Shown piece after piece: positions 8,959 through 21,116 of a stretch of DNA of 64,000 nucleotides. The DNA is taken from assembly GCA_016795325.1 (NCBI GenBank), contig JAEUHY010000024.1:124001-188000 (forward strand), written 5' to 3'. Within the stretch, counting starts at the first letter, position 1, and each line of letters opens with the position of its first letter. The notes beneath the pieces were generated by a model, which made no database searches, was not told where the DNA came from, and saw nothing but the letters and a program-made list of their open reading frames with translations. Made by a program: the position numbers and the translations under genes. The DNA is from Planctomycetota bacterium. GTDB taxonomy: Bacteria; Planctomycetota; UBA1135; GCA-002686595.

Positions 8959-10716
8959 ATGAACACACTGCTGCTCTCGCTCGCCCTCCTCGGCGCCCAG
9001 GCCGCTCCCGCGACTCCTGCGCCGGACAAGAGCTTCTCGGGCCTCGCCGCCGGCGCAGCGCCGCGCGTCGAAATCGCCTGGAATCGCCTGTACGACTACG
9101 ACGAGATCCACGCGCACCTGGATCGGCTCGTCGCGTTGTACCCGCAGTTCCTCTCGATGCAGGTGATCGGCCACTCGGTCGAGAACCGCGAGATGCGCGT
9201 CTACACGTTGACCAACCCGGCGACGGGCGCGCACGACACCAAGCCGGCGATGTGGGTCGACGGCAACATCCACGGCAACGAAGTGCAGGGCGGCGAGGCC
9301 GTCGTGTACGTCGCCTGGTACCTGCTCGAGAACTACGGCGCGGTTCCGCGCGTCACCGAGCTCGTCGACGGCGCGACGTTCTATCTCTGCCCGATGCTCA
9401 ACCCCGACGGGCGCGCCTCGTGGTTCCGCGACGCGCACAACGCGAGCAGCTCGCGCTCGGGCCGCCAACCGTTCGACGACGACGGCGATGGCTTGTACGA
9501 CGAAGACGGAAGCGATGACCTCGACGGCGATGGCTCGATCACGCAGATGCGCAAGTACACGCCGGGCGTCGGCAACCTGCGGCTCAACCCCGACGATCCG
9601 CGCCTGATGGATCCGGTTCCGCCGAACGAACGCGGCGTCCGCGGCGACTGGACGATGCTCGGCTCGGAGGGCTTCGACAACGACGGCGACGGGCGCAACA
9701 ACGAAGACGCGGTCGGCGGCTACGACATGAACCGCGCCTGGCCCTCGGGCTGGCAACCGGAGTGGATCCAAGGCGGCGCCGGCCCCTATCCGCTGTACTG
9801 GCCCGAGACGCGCTGCGTGGCGCGCTTTTGGATCGCGCACCCCAACATCGCGGGCGTGCAGAGCTACCACAACGCCGGCGGCATGATCCTGCGCGGTCCT
9901 GGCTATGAAGCCTTCGGCGAGTACCCGCGCGACGACGTCGCCGTGTACGACGAGCTCGGCCGCGACGGCGAGGCGATGCTGCCGTACTACCGCTACATGA
10001 TCATCTGGAAGGATCTGTACTCGGTCTTCGGCGGCTCGGTGACCTACGCGTACGAGTCGCTCGGCGTGATCTCGTTCACCAACGAGTTGTGGAACACCGA
10101 CCAGATGTTCGGCGACCGCGCCGAGCAGAACAGCGGGCGCGGCGCGAACCACAAGTTCGACGACCGGCTGCTGATGGGCGCGGGGTTCACGCCCTGGCGC
10201 AAGTTCAACCACCCGCTGTACGGCGAGGTCGAGATCGGCGGCTTCAAGAAGGACGTCGGCCGCGTGCCGCCCTCGTTCCTGATCGAGGAGATGACCCACC
10301 GCAACGCGTTGTTCGCGATCCGCCACGCCGAGGCGATGCCGAAGGTCTCGATCGTGTCCACCGTGGTGAGTGATCTGGGCGGCGGGCTGAGCGCGATCGA
10401 CGTCGAGTTCCGCAACGAACGCATCATCCCGACGCGCACCGCGCGCGCGGCGCAGAAGGGCATCGGCAAGCCGGACCTGTTCACGCTCGAGGGCGCGGGC
10501 ATCGAGGTGCTGGCCGGCGGCTTCCGCACCGACCGCTTCCGCCCCGAGCGCCTGGACTTCGCCGAACGCGAACCGGCGGCGCTGCGCTCCGAGCGCGGCA
10601 TCCCCGGCCGGGGCGAGGTTCGCGTGCGCTGGATCGTCCGCGGCCGCGGCGATGCGACGGTCCGCTGGCAGGGCGAGAAGGCGCGGGCCGTCTCCGCGCC
10701 GGTCAAGCTGCCCTGA
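8959..10716 (+). CDS. Exported M14-family zinc carboxypeptidase
   Basis: 585 residues, ATG at 8959, signal peptide about 1-17 (MNTLLLSLALLGAQAAPA). The M14 zinc motif HxxE is in DGNIHGNEVQGGEA (about 95-108). NPDGRASW, the substrate-binding Arg region YDMNRAWPSG, the third zinc ligand in SYHNAGGMILRGPG and the catalytic Glu in SFTNELWNTD are all present, so this is a complete peptidase. Two Asp-rich loops (DDDGDGLYDEDGSDDLDGDG and DNDGDGRNNED) probably bind calcium. A C-terminal beta-sandwich (about 455-585) follows the catalytic domain. It should remove C-terminal residues from peptides in the periplasm or outside the cell. The preceding degenerate paralogue is almost certainly in the same operon. 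Confidence 0.93.
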   Translation: MNTLLLSLALLGAQAAPATPAPDKSFSGLAAGAAPRVEIAWNRLYDYDEIHAHLDRLVALYPQFLSMQVIGHSVENREMRVYTLTNPATGAHDTKPAMWVDGNIHGNEVQGGEAVVYVAWYLLENYGAVPRVTELVDGATFYLCPMLNPDGRASWFRDAHNASSSRSGRQPFDDDGDGLYDEDGSDDLDGDGSITQMRKYTPGVGNLRLNPDDPRLMDPVPPNERGVRGDWTMLGSEGFDNDGDGRNNEDAVGGYDMNRAWPSGWQPEWIQGGAGPYPLYWPETRCVARFWIAHPNIAGVQSYHNAGGMILRGPGYEAFGEYPRDDVAVYDELGRDGEAMLPYYRYMIIWKDLYSVFGGSVTYAYESLGVISFTNELWNTDQMFGDRAEQNSGRGANHKFDDRLLMGAGFTPWRKFNHPLYGEVEIGGFKKDVGRVPPSFLIEEMTHRNALFAIRHAEAMPKVSIVSTVVSDLGGGLSAIDVEFRNERIIPTRTARAAQKGIGKPDLFTLEGAGIEVLAGGFRTDRFRPERLDFAEREPAALRSERGIPGRGEVRVRWIVRGRGDATVRWQGEKARAVSAPVKLP

Positions 10717-10747
10717 TTCGGGCCTCCGGCTTGTCTGGGTTGCAACG

Positions 10748-10780
10748 CGGCGGGCCCCGCCCGGGCCCGTCCGCCGTCTT
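10748..10780 (+). terminator. Candidate terminator after the M14 pair
   Basis: CGGCGGGCCC (10748 on) pairs imperfectly with GGGCCCGTCCGCCG, followed by a short TCTTT. It is 32 bases after the carboxypeptidase stop. The rest of 10781-10958 holds no gene and presumably the promoter of the next secreted protein. Confidence 0.4.
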
Positions 10781-10958
10781 TGCCGGATCTTTCTGGCGCG
10801 ACCCGTAGCGGGCCTCGGAAGGGGTCGGATAGTTTTGCTCGGTCGCGGGGTTCGATTGCACCGCTCAGGAGTCGGTGCGCCCAACTCCCCCGACCTCTCC
10901 CCACGCGCGTCCGCTCCCCCCTGGGGCGGCCCGCGCAAAAGGCATCCGAAAGCGAACT

Positions 10959-12125
10959 ATGAAGCACTCACTCGTCCGCAGTGTCCTCGGCGGTATCTCC
11001 GCCGTCGCCCTCTCCGCCGTCAGCCAGGCCCAGATCAAGCTCAACGAGATCTACGCCTCGCACTCCGGCACCGACCTCCAAGAATTCATCGAGCTCAAGG
11101 GACCGGCCGGAGCTTCGCTCGACAACTACGTGGTCTGTATCGTCGAAGGTGAAGGTCAACTCGGGAACCAGGGTCAGCTGGACCGCGCCTGGGACCTGAC
11201 CGGGTTCAGCATCCCCACGGACGGCTACTTCGTCCTCGGCGTCTCGGGCGTCGCGGCACGCGACTTCACGATCGTCGGTTCGGGCAGCAGCGGCGCTGCC
11301 GACGCGATCGAGAACGGCACTGAGACCTTCTACCTGATCGACGCCGGCAGCAACGCCAACGTGCTCGCCATCCAGGCGCTCATCGGCACGGACGTGGACT
11401 CGGACAACGATGGGATCACGACCCTGCCGACGCTCGGCACGATCGTGGACATCGTCGGCCTCGCCGACGGCGGCATCACCTCCGCCACGCCGCCCGAGAC
11501 GATCTTCGACGGCGCGACCGTCACGGGTCCGGACTCGAGCTTCCTGCCCGCCGGCATCTATCGCGGCCTCGACGCGCCGAACCCCTGGTGCCCCCAGTTC
11601 CTCGACTTCAACGAGGCGGTCAACACCACGCAGCCCCGCACGCCGGGCGCCGTGAACAGCGTCTGCCCGAGCGCGGCCACGATCATCAACTACTGCACCG
11701 CTGGCACGACGACCAACAACTGCAACGCGACGATGTCGTCGACCGGCACCCCGAGCGTCGCGGCGCCCAGCGGCTTCTCGGTCGGCGCGACGAGCGTCGA
11801 AGGCCAGAAGCAAGGCCTGATCTTCTACAGCGTCACCGGCCAGAACAGCCTCGCTTGGGGCACGGGCTCGAGCTTCCTGTGCATCAAGTCGCCCACGCAG
11901 CGCACGCCGGCCCTCAACTCGGGCGGCACGACCAACCTGTGCGACGGCGCGATCTCCGTTGACTTCCTGGCCTTCCTCGCCGCCAACCCGACCGCGATCG
12001 GCGGCGCCGCCAACGGCCCGCTCTCGGCCGGCAACCAGGTTCAGTTCCAGTGCTGGTTCCGCGACCCGCCGGCTTCGAAGTCGACCAGCCTCTCGGACGG
12101 TCTCGAAGTCACGATGGTCCCCTGA
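10959..12125 (+). CDS. Exported lamin-tail-like protein with C-terminal four-cysteine domain
   Basis: 388 residues, ATG at 10959, signal peptide about 1-24 (SAVALSAVSQAQ). The first module (about 25-130) looks like a bacterial lamin-tail domain: IKLNEIYASHSGTDLQEFIE, GASLDNYVVCIVEGEG and FSIPTDGYFVLG are the NEI...FIEL...L.GY and G.yfVLG elements. A calcium-type DSDNDGI loop follows. From YCTAGTTT (about 245) to the end comes the same C-terminal domain as in 181-1326, 21117-22673 and 39733-42324: YCT, NC, GLIFY, LCIKSPTQRTP, NSGG, LCDG, QFQCWFRDPP and LSDGLEVTMVP. The last 68 bases of the gene are duplicated with their trailing sequence 191 bases further on. Surface localisation is likely; ligand unknown. 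Confidence 0.82.
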   Translation: MKHSLVRSVLGGISAVALSAVSQAQIKLNEIYASHSGTDLQEFIELKGPAGASLDNYVVCIVEGEGQLGNQGQLDRAWDLTGFSIPTDGYFVLGVSGVAARDFTIVGSGSSGAADAIENGTETFYLIDAGSNANVLAIQALIGTDVDSDNDGITTLPTLGTIVDIVGLADGGITSATPPETIFDGATVTGPDSSFLPAGIYRGLDAPNPWCPQFLDFNEAVNTTQPRTPGAVNSVCPSAATIINYCTAGTTTNNCNATMSSTGTPSVAAPSGFSVGATSVEGQKQGLIFYSVTGQNSLAWGTGSSFLCIKSPTQRTPALNSGGTTNLCDGAISVDFLAFLAANPTAIGGAANGPLSAGNQVQFQCWFRDPPASKSTSLSDGLEVTMVP

Positions 12126-12370
12126 TCCCGCACGAGCGGGCCGCGTAACTCTGCGAGCGCGCTGAGGCGCGCTCGGGATTCGCTTCCGGGCTGCCCAAGG
12201 GCAGCCCGGATTCGTTGGCGCCGAGCCGCCAACGACACGCGACTTACCTCCGCGACCCGCCGGCTTCGAAGTCGACCAGCCTCTCGGACGGTCTCGAAGT
12301 CACGATGGTCCCCTGATCCCGCACGAGCGGGACGCGTAACTCTGCGAGCGCGCTGAGGCGCGCTCGGGAT
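12058..12370. repeat. 122-bp direct repeat: duplicated 3' gene end plus trailer
   Basis: 12058-12179 and 12249-12370 are identical apart from one base (12141 C versus A at the matching place), offset by 191. The first copy is the last 68 bases of the lamin-tail-like gene, including its TGA, plus 54 bases after it; the second copy is a non-coding relic of that gene end. A second repeat of 53 bases (12182-12234 and 12436-12488) carries a hairpin and its flank. Together these fill most of the 496-base stretch between the secreted protein and the YfiR-like gene. I see no further gene in it. Confidence 0.92.
12186..12209 (+). terminator. Terminator-like hairpin, copy 1
   Basis: CCGGGCTGCC pairs perfectly with GGCAGCCCGG around a CAAG loop, followed by ATTCGTT and then a second small GTTGGCG/CGCCAAC hairpin (12213-12233). 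It lies 60 bases after the stop at 12125. Confidence 0.7.
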
Positions 12371-12375
12371 CTTCT

Positions 12376-12401
12376 CTCGGGCTGCCGACGGGCAGCCCGA
12401 G
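12376..12401 (+). terminator. Terminator-like hairpin, copy 2
   Basis: CTCGGGCTGCC pairs perfectly over 11 bases with GGCAGCCCGAG around a GACG loop, followed by TTCGTTT. Compared with copy 1 the outer pair and the loop differ in compensating fashion, so the stem is conserved rather than the sequence. Confidence 0.7.
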
Positions 12402-12439
12402 TTCGTTTGCAGTCGCAACCGAGACGATGATCCTTGCTT

Positions 12440-12463
12440 CCGGGCTGCCCAAGGGCAGCCCGG
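12440..12463 (+). terminator. Terminator-like hairpin, copy 3
   Basis: Identical to copy 1 (12186-12209), including the flanking GTTGGCG/CGCCAAC hairpin, as part of the 53-base repeat. A weaker fourth relative (CCGGACTGCCGACCTGCAGC region, 12507-12530) follows. Confidence 0.65.
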
Positions 12464-12621
12464 ATTCGTTGGCGCCGAGCCGCCAACGGAACGAGGAACA
12501 TTTGTCCCGGACTGCCGACCTGCAGCCCGAGTTTGTGTGCGGGGCGCTGCGGAAAACTGTTCCGTTTCAACCCCGCACGCGCGTGCGCCGCGGCGATACA
12601 GGCCTCCGGGCTTGTCGGTCG

Positions 12622-13301
12622 ATGAATTGGCCGCGCCTTCGGGCGCCCCCCCGCTTGCCGACCGCAGCGCAAAGGCCCCACCCCTTTGCGGCTCCCCCGC
12701 CCACGACCGGGAGCCGCGCACAGCCTCCGTTGGCGGGGCGCACGTGGTTCGCTCGGATCGCGCCTGTGTTGCTGCTTGTGTGCGCTTGGCTCGGGCTCGG
12801 CGCGCAGCCGACGCGCAGTCAGGTCACGGAGCACCAGACCAAGGCGGCGATGCTGCTGAAGTTCCTGCCCTACGTGAAGTGGCCGGAGCGCGCCTTTGCG
12901 ACGCCGACCAGTCCGCTGCGCATCGCCGTGGTCGGAACCGACCCGTTCGGCAAAGCGCTCGACGAGACGTTCAAGGACAAGAAGTTCGGCGAGCGCCCGA
13001 TCGAGGTCGTGCGCTTCAAGGGCGTCGCCGAAGTCGAGGCCTGCCACGTCCTGTTCGCGCCTGAGAGCGAAGCGCCGCGGCTCGACAAGTTGCTCGAGAA
13101 GCTCACCGGCAAACCCGTGCTGCTCATCGGCGAGTCGAAGGGCTTCGCCGCGAACGGCGGCGTGATCAATTTCGTGCTGAAGGACAAGCGCGTCACCTTC
13201 GAGATCAATCAGGACGCGGCCAAGCGAGCCGAGATCGAGTTGAGTTCGCAGTTGCTCCAACTCGCGACGAAGGTCAAGGACGCAAAGCAGGCGGAGGGCA
13301 A

Positions 13302-13305
<4 letters not shown>
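12622..13305 (+). CDS. YfiR-family periplasmic protein
   Basis: 227 residues from the ATG at 12622; a TTG at 12730 would start directly at the signal peptide ([21 protein letters not shown]) and is a fair alternative, because the first 36 residues are Pro/Arg-rich and unlike coding sequence. The mature part has the YfiR/DUF4154 layout: [60 protein letters not shown] and [22 protein letters not shown]. In Pseudomonas, YfiR is a periplasmic repressor that holds the CHASE8 domain of the diguanylate cyclase YfiN. Here the stop overlaps the start of a CHASE8-type hybrid kinase by ATGA, so it probably controls that kinase instead. Confidence 0.88.
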
Positions 13306-16049
<2,744 letters not shown>

Positions 16050-16074
16050 CCAGACGCGCCGAGCGGCCGGACGC

Positions 16075-16644
16075 TCAGCGGTTCTGTCCCGGTTTCCACA
16101 GCACGTCGAGCCGCCCGTTGTCGTTGGCGGCGCGAGCGAGCACGAACAGCAGGTCGGAGAGCCGGTTGAGGTACACGATCACCTCGGCGTTGACGCGGCC
16201 TCGCTCTTCTTCGCGGGCGGCCAGTTCGGTGGTGAGCCGCTCGGCGCGCCGACAGACTGTCCGCGCGACGTGCAGCCAAGCCGCGACCGGCTTGCCCCCG
16301 GGAAGGACGAACGACTGCAGCGGCGCGATGGGCTCGTTGGTCTCGTCGAGCAGCTTCTCCAGGCGCGTCGCATAGCTGGGCGTGATGCGCAGCTTGTCGC
16401 CGGCCTCACCGGGCACGCACAGGTCCGCGCCGACGTCGAACAGGTCGTTCTGGATCGATCGCAGAGCGGCGTTGAGGCGCTCGTCCGTGCTGTGCGCGAG
16501 TGCGAGCCCCAGGAAGCTCGAGAGTTCGTCCACCGTTCCGTACGCAGCGATGCGCGTGTGGTGCTTGGGAAGTCGAGTCCCGTCGCCGAGCCCCGTGTCG
16601 CCGCCGTCGCCGGTCTTGGTGTAGATGCGGTTGAGTCGAACCAT
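16075..16644 (-). CDS. ATP:cob(I)alamin adenosyltransferase, PduO type
   Basis: 189 residues from the ATG at 16644, which gives the family N-terminus [20 protein letters not shown]; an upstream in-frame start would add 17 unsupported residues. Typical PduO-type motifs follow: [51 protein letters not shown] and [15 protein letters not shown]. The enzyme transfers the adenosyl group of ATP to cob(I)alamin to make coenzyme B12, in the cytoplasm. It is a single gene between the hybrid kinase (convergent, 25-base gap) and the M1 peptidase (divergent); no B12-dependent enzyme is in the window. Confidence 0.95.
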   Translation of the reverse strand: MVRLNRIYTKTGDGGDTGLGDGTRLPKHHTRIAAYGTVDELSSFLGLALAHSTDERLNAALRSIQNDLFDVGADLCVPGEAGDKLRITPSYATRLEKLLDETNEPIAPLQSFVLPGGKPVAAWLHVARTVCRRAERLTTELAAREEERGRVNAEVIVYLNRLSDLLFVLARAANDNGRLDVLWKPGQNR

Positions 16645-16800
16645 GTTGGCCCCTTCGAAGCCCCCATGATGGAGCGACGGGCCGCCCCGCGCCATGCAAG
16701 ACTCCTGCGGAATGCGGCGGCCGTGCGGGCCGCCCGGCGCCGGAACGGCCTGTCCACGCTAGCCTGCGCGCCCCCAGGCCAACTCCGTCCAACACACGCC

Positions 16801-18525
<1,725 letters not shown>

Positions 18526-18556
18526 GTCGGCACAGCGGAAACGTCGCGCGCCGCGC

Positions 18557-18796
18557 TCACTCCTCGAGCAGCGCGCGCAGCTTGTCGGGCAACTCGCGGT
18601 AGGAAGGGAAACGCTGCTCGAGCGCTTTGGAGAAGACTAGGCGCTCCGCCGCGCGGACGTCGAACACGCCCTTGTCCCCGCGCACCAATTCGAACTGAAG
18701 CCCGCGCCCGGGCAGTGCGGCTTCCAGTTCGGCGACCAGACCGGTCGCCTGCGGCGAGTAGTTTCAGCGCCCGCAGTATTCGATTCGGATCTTCAT
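18557..18796 (-). CDS. SelW/Rdx-family selenoprotein with in-frame UGA (Sec11)
   Basis: 79 residues, ATG at 18796, stop TGA at 18559-18557. Codon 11 (18766-18764) is an in-frame TGA, so ordinary gene calling breaks it. Read as selenocysteine, the start is MKIRIEYCGRUNYSPQA: a first beta strand followed by CxxU, the redox motif of SelW/Rdx thioredoxin-like proteins. The rest continues in frame with family features: LVAELEAALPG, FELVRGDKGVFDVRAAERLV, FSK and RFPSYRELPDKL. A perfect hairpin with a GGUCU loop sits 14 bases after the UGA (see next entry). It follows the RNA methylase gene by 52 bases in the same direction, probably as the last gene of that operon. Function in bacteria is presumed thiol redox; the partner is unknown. 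Confidence 0.9.
18731..18749 (-). promoter_or_regulatory. Bacterial SECIS-like hairpin for Sec11
   Basis: On the minus strand, 14 bases after the in-frame UGA, GGCGACC pairs perfectly over 7 bases with GGUCGCC around the loop GGUCU. The E. coli fdhF SECIS also shows GGUCU in its apical loop, where G and U contact SelB. Here 21 bases separate the UGA from the loop, close to the 18 in fdhF. Confidence 0.82.
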
Positions 18797-18848
18797 CAGC
18801 TGTGTGGGTTGGGCCCCGTCGCCACAGGCGGAACGGAGCGTTGGAGCC

Positions 18849-19616
18849 TCAGTCGCGCCGCTTCTTGGGGTTGTCGTGCGGCGGCCCGCCGATGCCGAAA
18901 TCGCGCGGCTTCATGCTCGAGCCGAGCGCGCGCATCATCATGTGCCAGGCGCGCGCGTCGCGCATCTCGATCGGAACGCGCGTGAACACCCGCTCGATCG
19001 AGCCTTCGATGTCCTTGCGCGCCGACGGTGAGAGCGCGACCTTGCCGCCCATCACTTCCTTGAGGTGCGCGCGCAGGAAGGCCAGCTGCCGCTCGCTCGC
19101 CAGGCGCGGGCCGCGCTCACGTCGGTGCACCGCATCGCCGCTGTAGAGCGTGTACAGCACGATCGTGACCGCGGCGGCGAGGTTGAGCGACTGATGCTCG
19201 GCCGCCGTCGGCAAGTAGGCCGCGATCTTGCAGCTCTCCAGTTCCGCCGTGTCGAGTCCGTCGGCTTCTGAGCCGAATACGAGCGCCACACGCTCGCGCG
19301 GATCGTCGCACAGCGGGTGGATCTGCGGCGCGAGCTCGCGCCAATCGCTGCGCTGGCGCCCGTCGCGCGGACGCCCGGTGAAGGCGATCGAATGCGTGCA
19401 GTCCTTGAGCGCTTCGGCCATGCTCGCGACCACGCGGATCTTCTCGCGCACGTTCTCGACGCCGTGCGCCATCATCGTGAAGTCGGGGTGCACGAGGATC
19501 GACGGCCGCTGCGGCGCGACGAGCACGTACTCGACCGGACCGAAGTTGGCCGCAGCGCGCATCACCGAGCCGGCGTTGCGCGGCCCGTTCGTGCGCACGA
19601 GGACGATGCGCTTCAT
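18849..19616 (-). CDS. SpoU/TrmH-superfamily RNA 2'-O-methyltransferase, TrmJ-like
   Basis: 255 residues, ATG at 19616. The three SPOUT motifs are in order: VRTNGPRNAGSVMRAAANFG (motif 1, about 7-26), LVFGSEADGL (motif 2) and HQSLNLAAAVTIVLYTLY (motif 3, the knot that binds S-adenosylmethionine). Length, the N-terminal start directly on motif 1, and the helical C-terminal tail (about 165-255) fit TrmJ, which 2'-O-methylates position 32 of tRNAs; other TrmH-group targets are possible. Its ATG overlaps the stop of the dehydratase gene (ATGA), and the selenoprotein follows 52 bases on, so the three form an operon. Confidence 0.88.
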   Translation of the reverse strand: MKRIVLVRTNGPRNAGSVMRAAANFGPVEYVLVAPQRPSILVHPDFTMMAHGVENVREKIRVVASMAEALKDCTHSIAFTGRPRDGRQRSDWRELAPQIHPLCDDPRERVALVFGSEADGLDTAELESCKIAAYLPTAAEHQSLNLAAAVTIVLYTLYSGDAVHRRERGPRLASERQLAFLRAHLKEVMGGKVALSPSARKDIEGSIERVFTRVPIEMRDARAWHMMMRALGSSMKPRDFGIGGPPHDNPKKRRD

Positions 19617-20590
19617 GCGCGCAGCCGAGCGAGTTGGTCGGGGTCGGGGTTGCCGCCGCTGACCACGGCGACCACGCGCACGGGATTGGAGATCGAACGG
19701 CCGCGCAGCGCGAGCTGCGGCAGTTTTCCCTGCAGCACCACGGCGACCGAGCACGCGCCCGCGGGTTCGACGGTCCAGCCGCCGCGCAGCACGAGCTCGG
19801 CCTGCGCGGCGTAGATCTGCGGATCGCTCATCAGCACGACGCTGTCGACCGTGCGGCCGCAGATCTCCGTGTTCAACTTGCCCGAGTGCGGCGGGCACAG
19901 TCCCTGCACCTTGGTGGTGATGCGTTCGAGCGCGACAGCGTGCCCGCGCTCGAGGCTGAGCTTCATCGACGGCGCGCCCTCGGGCTCGCAGCCCACGATC
20001 AAGAGCCGCGAACCGAGCGTCTGGCGCAACGCGAGCGACGTTCCCGCGAGCAGTCCCCCGCCGCCCACGGGCACGACGACCACGTCGACTTCGGGCCAGG
20101 CCTCGGCGATCTCCAGGCCGACCGTTCCGGCGCCTTCGATCGTGCGCGCCGCGTCGTACGGGTGGACCAACGTCGCGCCCGCGGCCACGCGCTCGGCGCA
20201 CAAGACCTCGCACTGTGCGCGCGTTTCGCCCAGCACCACCTCGGCGCCGAACTCGCGACAGGCTTCGATCTTGTTGCGGTACGCATCCGCCGGCATCACG
20301 ACCGTGCAACGCACGCCCGCGCGCTGCGCCGCCCAACTCAGGGCTTTGCCGTGGTTGCCGGAGCTGACCGTGACGACGCCAGCGGCGCGCTCGGCGGCGC
20401 TCAGCTGGCTGATCTGGTTCCACGCGCCGCGCGCCTTGAACGCGCCGGTCTCCTGCAGGCACTCGAGCTTGAGCCGCAGCTCGATGCGCTCGTCTCCGAC
20501 GTCGAACGGAACCAGCGGCGTGCGCCGCACAACACCGCGCAGGCGCTCGGCCGCCGCCGCGAACGAGATGGAGTCGATGGGATGGGTCAC
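19613..20590 (-). CDS. PLP-dependent threonine/serine dehydratase-like enzyme
   Basis: 325 residues from a GTG at 20590 (start of THPIDSISFAAAAERLRGVV, which matches family N-termini). Fold-type II PLP enzyme: the Schiff-base Lys is in ETGAFKARGAWN, SSGNHGKALSWAA is the substrate loop, VVPVGGGGLLAG binds the PLP phosphate, and GCEPEGAPS and SGGNPD complete the core. There is no C-terminal ACT regulatory domain, so it is of the short catabolic-dehydratase or serine-racemase type. Likely reaction: Thr or Ser to 2-oxobutyrate or pyruvate plus ammonia. It is first in the operon with the RNA methylase (4-base overlap). Confidence 0.9.
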   Translation of the reverse strand: MTHPIDSISFAAAAERLRGVVRRTPLVPFDVGDERIELRLKLECLQETGAFKARGAWNQISQLSAAERAAGVVTVSSGNHGKALSWAAQRAGVRCTVVMPADAYRNKIEACREFGAEVVLGETRAQCEVLCAERVAAGATLVHPYDAARTIEGAGTVGLEIAEAWPEVDVVVVPVGGGGLLAGTSLALRQTLGSRLLIVGCEPEGAPSMKLSLERGHAVALERITTKVQGLCPPHSGKLNTEICGRTVDSVVLMSDPQIYAAQAELVLRGGWTVEPAGACSVAVVLQGKLPQLALRGRSISNPVRVVAVVSGGNPDPDQLARLRA

Positions 20591-20692
20591 GCGAAGTCGA
20601 AAGATAGCGCTCGCGACGCGCCAGGGCGCGGGGTGTGTTGCGGGCTGTGCTTTCGGCACAATGCCCGGTCGATCTCCAACCCACGCGAGCCC

Positions 20693-21100
20693 GTGAAGAC
20701 CCTCGACATCGTCACCTCCAACGGCGCCCTGGCTGTCGTCCTGTTCCCCGGCAAGGGCCGCGGCGTCGTCGCGCTGCGCCCCTTCGCCGCCGGCGAGCTC
20801 GTCGAACGCGCGCCGGTCATCACGGTCCCCGCGAGCGACGTTCCGGCGCTGACCTCGACCGCGCTGGGCCGCTACTACTTCGAGTGGGGCCCGGAGGACG
20901 ACCAAGCGGCGGTCGCCCTGGGCTACGGGTCGCTCTACAACCACTCGTACGAGCCGAACGCGGCATTCGAGTTCCGCGAGGACGAACACGTGATCGAGTT
21001 CCTCGCCCTGCGCGCCATTGCCGCGGGCGAGGAACTGACCGTCAACTACAACAACCTCGGCGAACTCGCCGCGAATCCGCTGGGCTTCGACGTGCGCTGA
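20693..21100 (+). CDS. Small SET-domain protein methyltransferase
   Basis: 135 residues from a GTG at 20693. It is essentially a bare SET domain: GKGRGVVALRPFAAGELVER (N-terminal SET strand), YYFEWGPEDDQAAVALGYG, SLYNHSYEPNAAFEF (the knot motif with NHS and the following NA) and AIAAGEELTVNYN (the ExxxxY-type catalytic end). No signal or DNA-binding region is present and the Cys-rich post-SET is absent. Bacterial proteins of this size are thought to methylate Lys in proteins, with S-adenosylmethionine as donor; the target is unknown. It diverges from the dehydratase operon (102-base gap) and converges on the HAF protein. Confidence 0.88.
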   Translation: MKTLDIVTSNGALAVVLFPGKGRGVVALRPFAAGELVERAPVITVPASDVPALTSTALGRYYFEWGPEDDQAAVALGYGSLYNHSYEPNAAFEFREDEHVIEFLALRAIAAGEELTVNYNNLGELAANPLGFDVR

Positions 21101-21116
21101 GCGCCGCGCCGCGCGC

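Noticed and set aside
10840..10875. GGTTCGATT-like segment suggesting a tRNA T arm
   Set aside because: No acceptor, D or anticodon stems could be paired around it.
18557..18796. Reading the in-frame TGA as a simple nonsense mutation (pseudogene)
   Set aside because: The TGA falls precisely at the Sec position of CxxU, coding quality continues unbroken afterwards, and a SECIS-like hairpin with GGUCU follows. Proof still needs the genome's Sec machinery.
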